Below, in pieces: positions 25,606 to 33,854 of a stretch of DNA of 64,000 nt. The number at the start of each line of letters is the position of its first letter. The stretch's first letter is position 1. The position numbers and the translations under genes are program-made. The stretch is taken from positions 124,001-188,000 of the forward strand of contig SVHH01000001.1 of assembly GCA_015055945.1 (NCBI GenBank). The letters run 5' to 3'. This DNA is from Clostridiales bacterium. GTDB taxonomy: Bacteria > Bacillota > Clostridia > Christensenellales > Borkfalkiaceae. The notes beneath the pieces were generated by a model, which was not told the DNA's origin, did not search any database, and saw only the letters and a list, made by a program, of their open reading frames with translations.

Positions 25606-26304
25606 ATGAAAATTGCTGGCTTAGAAAAAATGTCGCTCGTTGACTTTGACGGCTACGTTTGCGCTACTATTTTTACCGCGGGCTGTAACTTTAAGTGCGG
25701 TTTTTGCCATAACTCTGCACTCGTTATCGGCGCGGACAAACTTCCCCTTATCCCTGAAGAAGAAGTTTTATCTTACCTTGAAAAAAGAAAAGGCATACTA
25801 GATGCCGTTTGTATTTCTGGGGGCGAGCCTACGCTTCAGCCCGACTTGAAAGAGTTTTGCGCTAAGGTTAAGTCTTTAGGCTACAAAATTAAACTTGACA
25901 CCAACGGCACTAACCCCACGCTAGTTAAAGAACTTTTTAACGAAGGCTTGGTTGATTACTTTGCTATGGATATTAAAAACGACCGCGAATCTTACGCTTC
26001 CATTATCGGCTTTGACAAGTACGATGTTACTAAAATTCAAGAAACGGTGTCGTTTTTTTTGAACGGTGGCGTTCCTTATGAGTTCCGCACGACCATAATT
26101 GCAGAGTTCCACAAAGAACAAAATATCCGTGAAATCGGAAAATGGATAAAAGGAGCTGACAAGTATTTTTTACAGAAGTTCAAGAACAGCGAAAACTGTA
26201 TCGAGTCACATCTTTCCGCCGTGGATGATAATACTGTTTCAAAATTTAAGGATATTCTCTCTGAGTATATCCCCACTACCCGCTTGCGTGGGTACGATTT
26301 ATAA
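25606..26304 (+). CDS. radical SAM activase (NrdG-like, anaerobic RNR activating family)
   Basis: A 232-residue radical SAM enzyme with the iron-sulfur motif CNFKCGFC near residues 25-32 and the SAM-binding GGEPT near 69. The short form matches the anaerobic ribonucleotide reductase activase family (NrdG2 type), which makes a glycyl radical in a partner enzyme. No nrdD or other glycyl radical enzyme is in the window. ATG at 25606 has AAGGAGATAAAGGGT in front; an in-frame GTG at 25501 would add 35 residues with no support. Confidence 0.85.
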   Translation: MKIAGLEKMSLVDFDGYVCATIFTAGCNFKCGFCHNSALVIGADKLPLIPEEEVLSYLEKRKGILDAVCISGGEPTLQPDLKEFCAKVKSLGYKIKLDTNGTNPTLVKELFNEGLVDYFAMDIKNDRESYASIIGFDKYDVTKIQETVSFFLNGGVPYEFRTTIIAEFHKEQNIREIGKWIKGADKYFLQKFKNSENCIESHLSAVDDNTVSKFKDILSEYIPTTRLRGYDL

Positions 26305-26343
26305 AAAGTATTATTGCTTACTAAAGGAGATTTACAATTTAAT

Positions 26344-27333
26344 ATGTATATGTATTTTATTTTTGCGCTCGTTGCGCTCCTTTGCTGGAGTGGTTCTGAC
26401 CTTTTCTCTAAAAAGGGTACGGACGAAAAGGACGCTAACAGCCATTGGAAAGTTACCTTTGCCGTTGGGCTTATTATGGGTATCCACTTTATCATTACTT
26501 TAATCGGGGGCGCAGTTATTGATGCCAACGGTGGCCCTGATAGCGTGCCGAAGTTTGTTTCAAGTCTTTTCTATACCGACTTCCAACTCATCGACTTTGT
26601 TAAGTACTTACCCGTTTCCGCGCTCTATATTTTAGCGATGGTTTTAGGTTACATCGGTTTAAGATATATTGAACTCTCTATATCTTCACCCATTTGTAAC
26701 TGTTCAGGCTCACTTGCAGTTCTTCTTTGCGCAATCATCTTCCCGATTATCGGCGCTGACCCCATTGAATTTGATGCGTTCACCATAATCGGTATCGTTG
26801 CAATCACTATCGGTATTATCGGTATCGGCATTGTTGATAGTAAAGAAAACCAAGAACTTAAAGAAATGCGTAGAAAAGAATCTAACCGTAAGTACACCAA
26901 GAGTTTCTTGGCGCTTCTTCTCCCCATTGCTTACCTTATTATCGATGCGCTTGGCACTGTTGGCGATGAAGTTTTCTTCCACTACGTTGACATTTCAGAT
27001 TATTCAGCAAACTCAGCGTTTGAACTCACCTTCTTCCTTCTTGCAATCTTCTCTTTCGTTTGGGTTAAGTTCGTTAAGAAAGATAAACTCTTTGCTAAAA
27101 AGAACGGCGCGCTCTACGTCGGCGGGCTTTGCGAAACTATCGGTCAAGTTTTCTATATGGCGGTTATCTTCTCCCCGTATGAACAATTCTTGCCCATCAT
27201 CTCTGCTTACTGCGTAGTTTCAGTTTTGTGGAGCAGAATTTTCTTGAAAGAAAAACTTTCTTGGAAACATTATCTTGCTATAGGAATTACCTTTGCAGGT
27301 ATAATTCTACTCGGCATCTTCTCACCGGTATAA
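26344..27333 (+). CDS. EamA/DMT-family membrane transporter
   Basis: A 329-residue protein with about ten membrane segments in two halves, the plan of the drug/metabolite transporter superfamily. It begins MYMYFIFALVALLCWSGSDLFSKKG and has conserved small residues at helix starts. A charged loop of about 25 residues (KENQELKEMRRKESNRK) splits the halves. Substrate unknown. AAGGAG lies about 15 bases before the ATG, a rather long gap; the second ATG six bases on is also possible. Follows the radical SAM gene by 39 bases. Confidence 0.82.
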   Translation: MYMYFIFALVALLCWSGSDLFSKKGTDEKDANSHWKVTFAVGLIMGIHFIITLIGGAVIDANGGPDSVPKFVSSLFYTDFQLIDFVKYLPVSALYILAMVLGYIGLRYIELSISSPICNCSGSLAVLLCAIIFPIIGADPIEFDAFTIIGIVAITIGIIGIGIVDSKENQELKEMRRKESNRKYTKSFLALLLPIAYLIIDALGTVGDEVFFHYVDISDYSANSAFELTFFLLAIFSFVWVKFVKKDKLFAKKNGALYVGGLCETIGQVFYMAVIFSPYEQFLPIISAYCVVSVLWSRIFLKEKLSWKHYLAIGITFAGIILLGIFSPV

Positions 27334-27349
27334 AAAAATAAAAAATTAA

Positions 27350-27381
27350 AACACCGACTATGATTAGTCGGTGTTTTTTTT
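27350..27381. terminator. bidirectional terminator
   Basis: AACACCGACTA and TAGTCGGTGTT, loop TGAT, with T on the plus side and A on the other, between the transporter and the converging phosphohexomutase gene. Confidence 0.9.
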
Positions 27382-27390
27382 ACTTATAAT

Positions 27391-28887
27391 TTATTTTGCA
27401 AAATCAATAAATTTAGCCGCATCAAGTTTATCGTAATTTTTAATAAACTCAGCAAGTTCTGCTGCAATAACCTTTGCGCCGCCTTCGTCGTTACTTTCAA
27501 TGTTCAAGGGGAGCAACGGATCATGGAGTGAAAGTCTAAGCAAGAACCAGCCGTGTGCCTTTTCAACGTTTACTCTAACGCCTTCATAGTTAGACGGTGC
27601 TAAACTCCAGCCTTCTTTCTTTTGAGCGTAAGCGGTGAGTTCATCAATAACCTTTTGACCGTATTCCTTGAAGTCTTCAAGCATGATGTTCATACGGAAT
27701 TCAATGCTTTCTTTGGGCTCTTCGAGTGATGCAATCATAGATTCTAAGGTGTAACCCATCTTTTTGCCGCGTGCAAGTTCGATTAAGAGTTTGGTTACGA
27801 TATAAGCGCCGTCGTCAAGGAAGTAATTTTCCTTAAACGCGCCGTGGCCTGACGTTTCAATAGCGAGTTGGCTATCTTGACCTAAGCCGTTAAGACGGAT
27901 AGATTCGTTGATAACGTTTTTGTAACCACGCTTAAATCTGTGGTGCACCCCGCCCTTTTCTTCAATGAATTTTGCAAGACCCGTTGAAGTGATAGAGTCG
28001 GTTACGATAGTAGTGCCGGGGTGTTCACGAAGTAAAATTGCAGAGAGCATTGCAATAATGCGGTTACGATTGAGTTCGCTACCGTCAGATAAAACTGCGC
28101 CCGCTCTGTCAACGTCGGTATCAAAGATAATACCAAGGTCAGCGTTTACTTCCTTTACCGCTTCGGTAATGCTCTTCATAGCATCTTTATCTTCTGGGTT
28201 AGGGATGTGGTTGGGGAAAGATCCGTCGGGTTCTAAATAACGGCTACCGTTAGTGTCTGCACCCAAGGGTTTAAGCACCTTTTCAGCATAGAAACCGCCC
28301 GCGCCGTTACCAGCGTCAACAACGATTTTAAAGCCTTGTAAGGGCTTATCTTCGCCAGTTGCTTTTCTAATCTTATCGGCAAGAATTTTAGAGTAAACGT
28401 CCATAAATTCGCCGTTTTTAAGTTCACCCTTAGATAACCCAGTACCTTCTTCACTTTCAGCAATAGCCAAAATTTCTTTAATATCAGCCTTTTCCAAACC
28501 GCCTTTTTCAATAAAGAACTTAAAGCCGTTTCTATTGAAAGGCAAGTGGCTTGCGGTAATCATAACAGAGCCGTCAAACTTATAACCTTCGGTTACGGTT
28601 GACATAAACATTGCGGGGGTTGACGCCATACCAAAATCGGTAACTGATAAACCTTGTTCCACCATACTAGAGCAAATCCAACCGCAGAGTTTTTCACCTG
28701 ATAATCTGCTATCACGACCAACGGCAACTCTTAAATCACTCTTGCCCATTTTATTTTTAAGCCAAACGGCAAAGCCCCTGCCGATATCACGGCAAACCTT
28801 TTCAGTAAGGTTAACGCTTTGACCTTCAATGCCTTCTAATGCAACGCCACGAATATCACTGCCGTTTTGCAACTTTTTGTAATCCAT
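27391..28887 (-). CDS. phosphohexomutase (phosphomannomutase/phosphoglucomutase)
   Basis: A 498-residue alpha-D-phosphohexomutase. The phosphoserine loop is TASHLPFNRNG (residues about 110-120), the metal loop is DTDVDR instead of the usual DGDxDR, and the sugar-binding loop is ETSGHGAF. The variants mark a distinct clade of the family also known from plants and some bacteria. It interconverts hexose 1- and 6-phosphates for surface polysaccharide precursors; glucose versus mannose cannot be decided. AAGGAGAG precedes the ATG and a consensus promoter lies upstream. Confidence 0.88.
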   Translation of the reverse strand: MDYKKLQNGSDIRGVALEGIEGQSVNLTEKVCRDIGRGFAVWLKNKMGKSDLRVAVGRDSRLSGEKLCGWICSSMVEQGLSVTDFGMASTPAMFMSTVTEGYKFDGSVMITASHLPFNRNGFKFFIEKGGLEKADIKEILAIAESEEGTGLSKGELKNGEFMDVYSKILADKIRKATGEDKPLQGFKIVVDAGNGAGGFYAEKVLKPLGADTNGSRYLEPDGSFPNHIPNPEDKDAMKSITEAVKEVNADLGIIFDTDVDRAGAVLSDGSELNRNRIIAMLSAILLREHPGTTIVTDSITSTGLAKFIEEKGGVHHRFKRGYKNVINESIRLNGLGQDSQLAIETSGHGAFKENYFLDDGAYIVTKLLIELARGKKMGYTLESMIASLEEPKESIEFRMNIMLEDFKEYGQKVIDELTAYAQKKEGWSLAPSNYEGVRVNVEKAHGWFLLRLSLHDPLLPLNIESNDEGGAKVIAAELAEFIKNYDKLDAAKFIDFAK

Positions 28888-28924
28888 TTTTAACTCTCCT
28901 TAAAAATAATCTTAAGATAGTTTT

Positions 28925-28953
28925 ATTTTATCACAATTAACTTTAATTATCAA
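28925..28953 (-). promoter_or_regulatory. promoter of the phosphohexomutase gene
   Basis: On the minus strand TTGATA (28953-28948), 17-bp spacer, TAAAAT (28930-28925). Confidence 0.75.
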
Positions 28954-29024
28954 GTTAAATGAGATTAAATATAAAAAACGCCACTGTCGTTTATCACTTT
29001 TCTTATATATATTTTAAATAGTAT

Positions 29025-29055
29025 AAAAGACCAACAAAAAATTTGTTAGCCTTTT
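29025..29055 (-). terminator. terminator after the 219-aa membrane protein gene
   Basis: AAAAGACCAACAAA and TTTGTTAGCCTTTT pair with one or two mismatches and end in a T run on the minus strand. Confidence 0.65.
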
Positions 29056-29069
29056 TTGGTTTTATAATT

Positions 29070-29729
29070 TTATCCCAACAATTCATCAAGTTCTTTATTT
29101 ATTTCTTTTTCTCTCTTTGATAAAAATTGTTTTACACTATGTTCATATGAAAGAAATTCAGCGTTTTGGGTTTCATATAATTTAAGAGCTTCTTCTTTCT
29201 CTTTTCCTTTTAATCCCACTAAAAACTGAATGTTGATTAAAGTTACTAACAAGCCTATACCCGTTGCTACCATGCCTACCTTAGATATAAACGAAAAAAA
29301 GTCTTTCAACATATAATCAAATGTTTCAATTTTACCCAAAAATACAAATATTAAAGTTATAACTAAGCAAATTATAAAAAAACATAAGCAACCCAAAAAT
29401 ACGCTAGGTTCAGCAACTCTAGGTCTTTTAGGCTTTATTGGCTTTTTACCTAATCCAGATTTTTCTTCATAACCATATTTATCTTTTATATCCTGATAAT
29501 CACGGCTTAAAATATCTCCATATTCCTTTTCTAATTCACGAACTCTGTTGTACCATGGTGCACTTTTATCTCTTGAAAAGGTGATCTTGTTAAAAGTATA
29601 AATATAATCACCTTTTTGCTCTTGACATCTTTGATTTGCAACAACTTCCCAACCAAACCTTTCAAAAGCTTTTATTTTTTCATTTTCATGTTCTGGGTGT
29701 ACTTGTTCTACTCTTGTCTCTTTAGCCAT
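29070..29729 (-). CDS. two-pass membrane protein under XRE control
   Basis: A 219-residue protein. Residues 1-105 are charged and cytoplasmic and include a DUF4177-like block, KAFERFGWEVVANQRCQ. Two membrane segments lie at about 110-132 and 145-172; the C-terminus is a charged helix. No family is assigned with confidence. GGAGA precedes the ATG. It diverges from a small XRE regulator, with two identical-type operators between the genes, one next to its own start region, so repression by that regulator is very likely. Confidence 0.7.
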   Translation of the reverse strand: MAKETRVEQVHPEHENEKIKAFERFGWEVVANQRCQEQKGDYIYTFNKITFSRDKSAPWYNRVRELEKEYGDILSRDYQDIKDKYGYEEKSGLGKKPIKPKRPRVAEPSVFLGCLCFFIICLVITLIFVFLGKIETFDYMLKDFFSFISKVGMVATGIGLLVTLINIQFLVGLKGKEKEEALKLYETQNAEFLSYEHSVKQFLSKREKEINKELDELLG

Positions 29730-29747
29730 TTAATTTCTCCTTTTTTG

Positions 29748-29794
29748 ATAGCATATTGCTATATTTATGTATTTATTATATAGCAAACTGCTAT
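29748..29794. promoter_or_regulatory. paired operators ATAGCA-N3-TGCTAT
   Basis: ATAGCATATTGCTAT (29748-29762) and ATAGCAAACTGCTAT (29780-29794) are perfect palindromes with identical six-base arms; their centres are 32 bases apart, about three helix turns. A TATAAT (29792-29797) overlapping the second site is a likely -10 box for the XRE gene. Confidence 0.85.
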
Positions 29795-29820
29795 AATTGT
29801 CAATAGAAATGGGGTAATAA

Positions 29821-30027
29821 ATGAAAATTTTTCAAGAACGATTAGTTGAACAGCGAAAACTAAATAACCTTACGCAAAGGCAGGTTGCCGAATACTTAAA
29901 TATGGCGCAACCATCTTATATAAGGTATGAAAACGGCTCTTCACAACCGTCGCTTGAAAGCCTTGTAAAACTTGCCGACCTTTTTGATACTAGTATCGAT
30001 TATTTATGTGGAAGAGAAGAATATTAA
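29821..30027 (+). CDS. small XRE-family repressor
   Basis: A 68-residue helix-turn-helix protein: RQVAEYLNMAQPSYIRYENGSSQPSLESLVKLADLFDTSIDYLCG is a canonical Cro/CI domain. A GGGG-containing site precedes the ATG. It probably binds the two ATAGCA palindromes upstream and represses itself and the divergent membrane protein. Confidence 0.92.
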   Translation: MKIFQERLVEQRKLNNLTQRQVAEYLNMAQPSYIRYENGSSQPSLESLVKLADLFDTSIDYLCGREEY

Positions 30028-30030
30028 AAC

Positions 30031-30057
30031 GCCGCTGAAGTTTATCAGCGGCTTCTT
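30031..30057. terminator. bidirectional terminator
   Basis: GCCGCTGA and TCAGCGGC with a six-base loop, T-rich on the plus side and A-rich on the other. Confidence 0.85.
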
Positions 30058-30058
30058 T

Positions 30059-30310
30059 TTATTGTTGTTCTTTTGCTTTTTTTATTCTTTCGTTTGCTGC
30101 GGCAGTTCTTGCCTTAGCGTCAGCAATTTGAGCGTCGCGCTCTAATTGCATTTTTTGTTGGCGTTTTTTGGGTGAAAGTTTTGCTTCTTCCCATTGTGCT
30201 TTTGATTCAGCCTTTGCTGCTTCAAAATTAGCCTTATCTACTTCGTGTTGTGCTTTTGCATTTTCTTTCATATCTGAAAATGCGTCTTGAAAAAACTTCT
30301 TTATACTCAT
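30059..30310 (-). CDS. small charged coiled-coil protein
   Basis: An 83-residue protein starting MSIKKFFQDAFSDMKENAK; it is rich in Ala, Lys, Glu and Gln and predicted almost wholly helical, with heptad-like spacing through residues 15-80. There is no membrane segment or known domain. A GGGGG site precedes the ATG. It is last in a run of genes that also holds two paralogous two-pass membrane proteins, and the preceding gene is 20 bases away. Confidence 0.65.
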   Translation of the reverse strand: MSIKKFFQDAFSDMKENAKAQHEVDKANFEAAKAESKAQWEEAKLSPKKRQQKMQLERDAQIADAKARTAAANERIKKAKEQQ

Positions 30311-30330
30311 AATAATTTCCCCCTTCTTTA

Positions 30331-30693
30331 TTAGTTGTTTTCGTTTAAGATTTCGTTTGAAAGTTTAATAACTTTATCAGCGTACTTTTTCTTTCTTTTT
30401 TCGATTGACTTTTTGTAGATGGGATAGTTTACCCCGCAAAGAATTAAACCGATAACGCCGATTATGATACCGAGCGGCATAGTGAAGGGATTTGATGCAA
30501 AAATAACTTTCATTGCAAGGCACATTCCTAAACCTAAAACGAGTGAACTAACTGAGCCGAACACATACGCAAAAACGGTTGCGGGGCGTTTAACCTTTCT
30601 ATCAAGGCTTTTAAGTTCATCGAGTTTAGTGGGTTGTTTGGTGGTGTAATCTTCCATAATTTTGTTGATTTCTTTAATTTGATTGTTTGACAT
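30331..30693 (-). CDS. two-pass membrane protein, paralog of 30844-31230
   Basis: A 120-residue protein: a charged N-terminal helix ending in KLDELKSLDRKVKRP, two membrane segments (about residues 40-62 and 70-90) and a basic C-terminal helix. It aligns along its whole length with the product of 30844-31230. I place the start at ATG 30693 since AAGGAG lies 9 bases upstream; an ATG nine bases earlier abuts the ribosome binding site. Function unknown. Confidence 0.7.
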   Translation of the reverse strand: MSNNQIKEINKIMEDYTTKQPTKLDELKSLDRKVKRPATVFAYVFGSVSSLVLGLGMCLAMKVIFASNPFTMPLGIIIGVIGLILCGVNYPIYKKSIEKRKKKYADKVIKLSNEILNENN

Positions 30694-30806
30694 TGTCGTC
30701 ATCTCCTTTTCTTTAATTTACACCCATATTATATGGAACAAAAATTAAAGTTTTAATAAAAACTTGTAAAGCGTTTGAAAAGGTTTTGTTAAAGAATTGT
30801 AAAAAT

Positions 30807-30836
30807 AAAAAAACCGCTTTTTTTAAGCGGTTTTTT
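30807..30836 (-). terminator. terminator after the 30844-31230 gene
   Basis: AAAAACCGCTT and AAGCGGTTTTT form the stem; T run on both strands. It separates the TVP38-kinase operon from the genes at 30059-30693. Confidence 0.8.
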
Positions 30837-30843
30837 AAGTTTT

Positions 30844-31230
30844 CTACTTCTCATTTTCTTTTAATAGTTCTTTAGATAAGCGTAAAATTTCTTCGCCGAA
30901 CTTTTTCTTGTTTTTCTTTAGCACGCCTTTATATAAAGGATATGCAATAATCATTGGGATAGCGCCGACAACGGATATTATCACGCCTAAAAACACTTGA
31001 CCGAACTCTAGCACCATCGATAACCCCGTTCCAAAAATAAGCGCGCCGATTATTCCAACGGTAAGCGAAGTTATCATAGCACCGTTTTTTACACGCCTGT
31101 CTAATTCGCGTATTCTTTCTAATTTACTTTGCTCGCTGTCAACCCTTGTTTCATATTGACGGCGAATACTATCTATTTCTTTTCTTTCCGCTTCAGTCGG
31201 TGCGGAATAATTATATTCAAACTTGTCCAT
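30844..31230 (-). CDS. two-pass membrane protein, paralog of 30331-30693
   Basis: A 128-residue protein with N-terminal charged helix ending KLERIRELDRRVKNG, two membrane segments and a basic tail ending EEILRLSKELLKE. The same plan and many identical residues (LDR-VK, YP-YK, KKK, L-NE/KE) are found in the 30331-30693 product, indicating a gene duplication. It overlaps the end of the upstream membrane protein gene by 14 bases and has AAAGGAAAC before the ATG. Confidence 0.7.
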   Translation of the reverse strand: MDKFEYNYSAPTEAERKEIDSIRRQYETRVDSEQSKLERIRELDRRVKNGAMITSLTVGIIGALIFGTGLSMVLEFGQVFLGVIISVVGAIPMIIAYPLYKGVLKKNKKKFGEEILRLSKELLKENEK

Positions 31231-32140
31231 TCGTAGTTTCCTTTTTTAATAATTTGTTTGCATTTATGATCATATATATACCGAGCGCAAGCGTTATTGC
31301 ACACACCGCAGCCCCAGTCAACGCGTTTGCAAAAGCGTTGGTTTGAAGATTAGTTGAAAAGGTGTAAAGTAAAGTTGTTTGAAGTGCTAAAATGGACACC
31401 AGCGCATCCGCAAGCGATATACATCTTAACGCTCTAACCGTCATATCGTCGTTTTTCTTTGCCTTAAACATATTATATATAGCCATAATTATTTTATAGA
31501 AAGCGTAAGCCGCAACCGCGTAAACCACCCAGCCGTAGCGAATAAACGCACTGTTTGAAATAACCATTTCTAATATAGCAAAGGATAAAGAAAGTGGCAA
31601 AATTACTATCAACACACCACATCTGCGGTATTTTTTAATTTCCGCTCTTTTAATATCTTTTTGCTCGTACTTTATATTTTTATTCTTGTGGTAAGCGATT
31701 ATGCTTCCCCTAAGTAGAGTTAAAGTTACGTAGTAAAGCGCAAGCGCCCCGTACCAAATAGAGCCTATAAGAAAAGCGATTGCTCCGTTAAAAATACTGT
31801 AAGCAAAGTTAAGCACGAGCGAAAAGCAAGCAAACACGACCGTTCTAAAACCCCAGTTATCCAAAAGATGCGAAGCGAATTTGCTCTTTCTCATAAATTT
31901 AACCGCATTTACCCTTGCGCTCGGCGCGTAAATTATAATGGTATACACCGAGTAAAACAAAAATATTGCAGCAAACGCGTAACTAATATAAGATAAGATT
32001 TCTAAAATGGGGTTAGTGCTTCCGATTATAACTAAAGTGAGCGCCGCCGCTATAAAAAATACGGTTAAAACATATATTACTGCGAGCAAAACACCTTTAG
32101 GTCTTTTAACAAATTCCCATACTTTTTGCCATTTAGTCAT
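31217..32140 (-). CDS. polytopic membrane protein of the kinase operon
   Basis: A 307-residue protein with about eight hydrophobic segments. A cytoplasmic loop near residues 165-185 is strongly charged (KNKNIKYEQKDIKRAEIKKY). No family is recognised. Its ATG overlaps the kinase stop as TAATG, so it is translationally coupled to the histidine kinase and is a good candidate for a sensor partner or target of that system. Confidence 0.7.
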   Translation of the reverse strand: MTKWQKVWEFVKRPKGVLLAVIYVLTVFFIAAALTLVIIGSTNPILEILSYISYAFAAIFLFYSVYTIIIYAPSARVNAVKFMRKSKFASHLLDNWGFRTVVFACFSLVLNFAYSIFNGAIAFLIGSIWYGALALYYVTLTLLRGSIIAYHKNKNIKYEQKDIKRAEIKKYRRCGVLIVILPLSLSFAILEMVISNSAFIRYGWVVYAVAAYAFYKIIMAIYNMFKAKKNDDMTVRALRCISLADALVSILALQTTLLYTFSTNLQTNAFANALTGAAVCAITLALGIYMIINANKLLKKETTNGQV

Positions 32141-33186
32141 TACTTTACGTCCTTTATAGTTATAGTAAAGGTACTGCCCTTACCTACTTGGCTAGAAACG
32201 GAAATTTCGCCGCCGATTAAGTCTATTACCTTTTTAACGAGAGCAAGCCCTAGGCCGTTGCCTTCTTGCGCGTGTGAAGTATCCGCTTGATAAAACTTAT
32301 CGAAAATATGCGCGCCATCCGTATTAGAAATTCCACAGCCGGTATCCGAAACGCATACCACTACCTTACCGTCGTGCTTTTTTGCCGACACGCTAATTGT
32401 GCCGCCGTCATCAGTAAACTTTATTGCGTTAGATATAAGATTATTCCAAACGATTTCTAAGTAACTGGGTACGCTCTTAATAGAAATTTCTTCAAAATCA
32501 CACTCAATAGAAAGGTTCTTCTTTTCAATCAAATCTTCAAAGTTAAGCACCGCTTGAGAGAGCATTTCATCAAGCCTAATATCTTCAATTTCCTGAGGTA
32601 AGGCTTGGTTTTCAAGTTTGTTTAGTTTTAAGATGTTGCCCACTAAATCACTTAGTCTTTGCGTTGCGGATAGAACGGTTTTCACGTACTTTTCACGCGT
32701 GGCGTCGTCAAGATTGCCCTTACCTATCATATAAACGTGGTTTTTAATGATAGCAAGCGGCGTTTTAATTTCGTGTGAAACGTTTGAAATAAAGTCGGTT
32801 TTAAGAACTTCGCTCTTTCTTAACTCCCCAGCCATAGCGTTAAGATTATCTTTTATCAAATCAAACTCATCATATTTATCGAGCGTGTGTTTAATATCGA
32901 GCCTAACCGAAAAATCCCCTTCGGTTATTTGTTCGGTGGCTTCAAGAATTTCTTTAACGGGCTTATCAACCATATTTCTTCTGCGGATAATATCAAAAAG
33001 CGTGCAGAGCAGAGATAAAATCAGTATACCTGCAAGCATTACTACTGATATAATAGCGTTGTTCCCATTAGAGAGTTTATCGGTTACAGCGTATAAAAAC
33101 ATAGCGACCGTTACCGTTACGGCAATAACGGTAAAAAACAACAAATACCCTAATACAGATTTTATTCTTGAGTTTTTTCTTTTCAT
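32140..33186 (-). CDS. sensor histidine kinase with minimal extracellular loop
   Basis: A 348-residue kinase: two membrane segments (about residues 11-32 and 44-66) separated by only about ten residues, a HAMP domain (about 67-120), the H box SNVSHEIKTPL with H138, N box NNLISNAIKF, and G boxes VSDTGCGIS and GNGLGLALVKK. With no extracellular sensor domain it belongs among intramembrane-sensing kinases, which usually read stress through a partner membrane protein. It overlaps the response regulator gene by 4 bases. Confidence 0.93.
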   Translation of the reverse strand: MKRKNSRIKSVLGYLLFFTVIAVTVTVAMFLYAVTDKLSNGNNAIISVVMLAGILILSLLCTLFDIIRRRNMVDKPVKEILEATEQITEGDFSVRLDIKHTLDKYDEFDLIKDNLNAMAGELRKSEVLKTDFISNVSHEIKTPLAIIKNHVYMIGKGNLDDATREKYVKTVLSATQRLSDLVGNILKLNKLENQALPQEIEDIRLDEMLSQAVLNFEDLIEKKNLSIECDFEEISIKSVPSYLEIVWNNLISNAIKFTDDGGTISVSAKKHDGKVVVCVSDTGCGISNTDGAHIFDKFYQADTSHAQEGNGLGLALVKKVIDLIGGEISVSSQVGKGSTFTITIKDVK

Positions 33187-33854
33187 TTAAGTTTAACCTT
33201 ATAACCTAAGCCGTGCACGGTAACGATTTCAAAACCGTCGCAAGCCGCAGTTTTTTCACGAATTTTTGCAATATATACGTCTACCGTTCTACTAGTTGCG
33301 GACGAATCAAAATCCCAAAATTCTTCCATCAACGCTGAACGAGTAAACGTCTTTTTTGGATATGATAAAAATTTGAATAAAATATCAAACTCGCGCACGG
33401 TGAGAACTATTTCTTCACCGTTGATAGTTGCGGTGCGTTCATCCATATCCATTGAAAAATTGCCCACGGTAACCTTTTTATCGTTTGCAATTTGTGCGCG
33501 GCGAAGAAGGGCTGCAACCTTCATCATAAGTTCATCAATATCAAAAGGTTTAGTTACGTAGTCATCGATACCCAACTTATAACCGTATAGTTTTGACGGC
33601 TTATCATCTTTTGCGCTCATAAATAAAATGGGCGTTTGCTTATCGGTAAGCCTAATATTTCTAGCGAGTTCAAAACCGTCTAACTTAGGCATCATAATAT
33701 CGCTTATTATCATAGAATAAGTTTCGCCGTCGAGCGCATCTAAGGCTTGCTCACCGTCAAAACACGATTTAACTTCATAGCCGTTATCCCTTAAGCACTG
33801 ACTTACAAGCCCGTTCATACTGATATCGTCTTCTACAACTAAAATCTTAATCAT
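33183..33854 (-). CDS. OmpR-family response regulator
   Basis: A 223-residue regulator: receiver domain with acidic pocket VVEDD, phospho-acceptor D52 (IISDIMMPKLDG), and the conserved Lys in YVTKPFD; winged-helix DNA-binding domain from about residue 125 (LTVREFDILFKFL, SRTVDVYIAKIREK). Cognate of the kinase that follows. It overlaps the upstream TVP38 gene by 8 bases, so phosphatase-like membrane protein, regulator and kinase are one operon. Confidence 0.95.
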   Translation of the reverse strand: MIKILVVEDDISMNGLVSQCLRDNGYEVKSCFDGEQALDALDGETYSMIISDIMMPKLDGFELARNIRLTDKQTPILFMSAKDDKPSKLYGYKLGIDDYVTKPFDIDELMMKVAALLRRAQIANDKKVTVGNFSMDMDERTATINGEEIVLTVREFDILFKFLSYPKKTFTRSALMEEFWDFDSSATSRTVDVYIAKIREKTAACDGFEIVTVHGLGYKVKLK

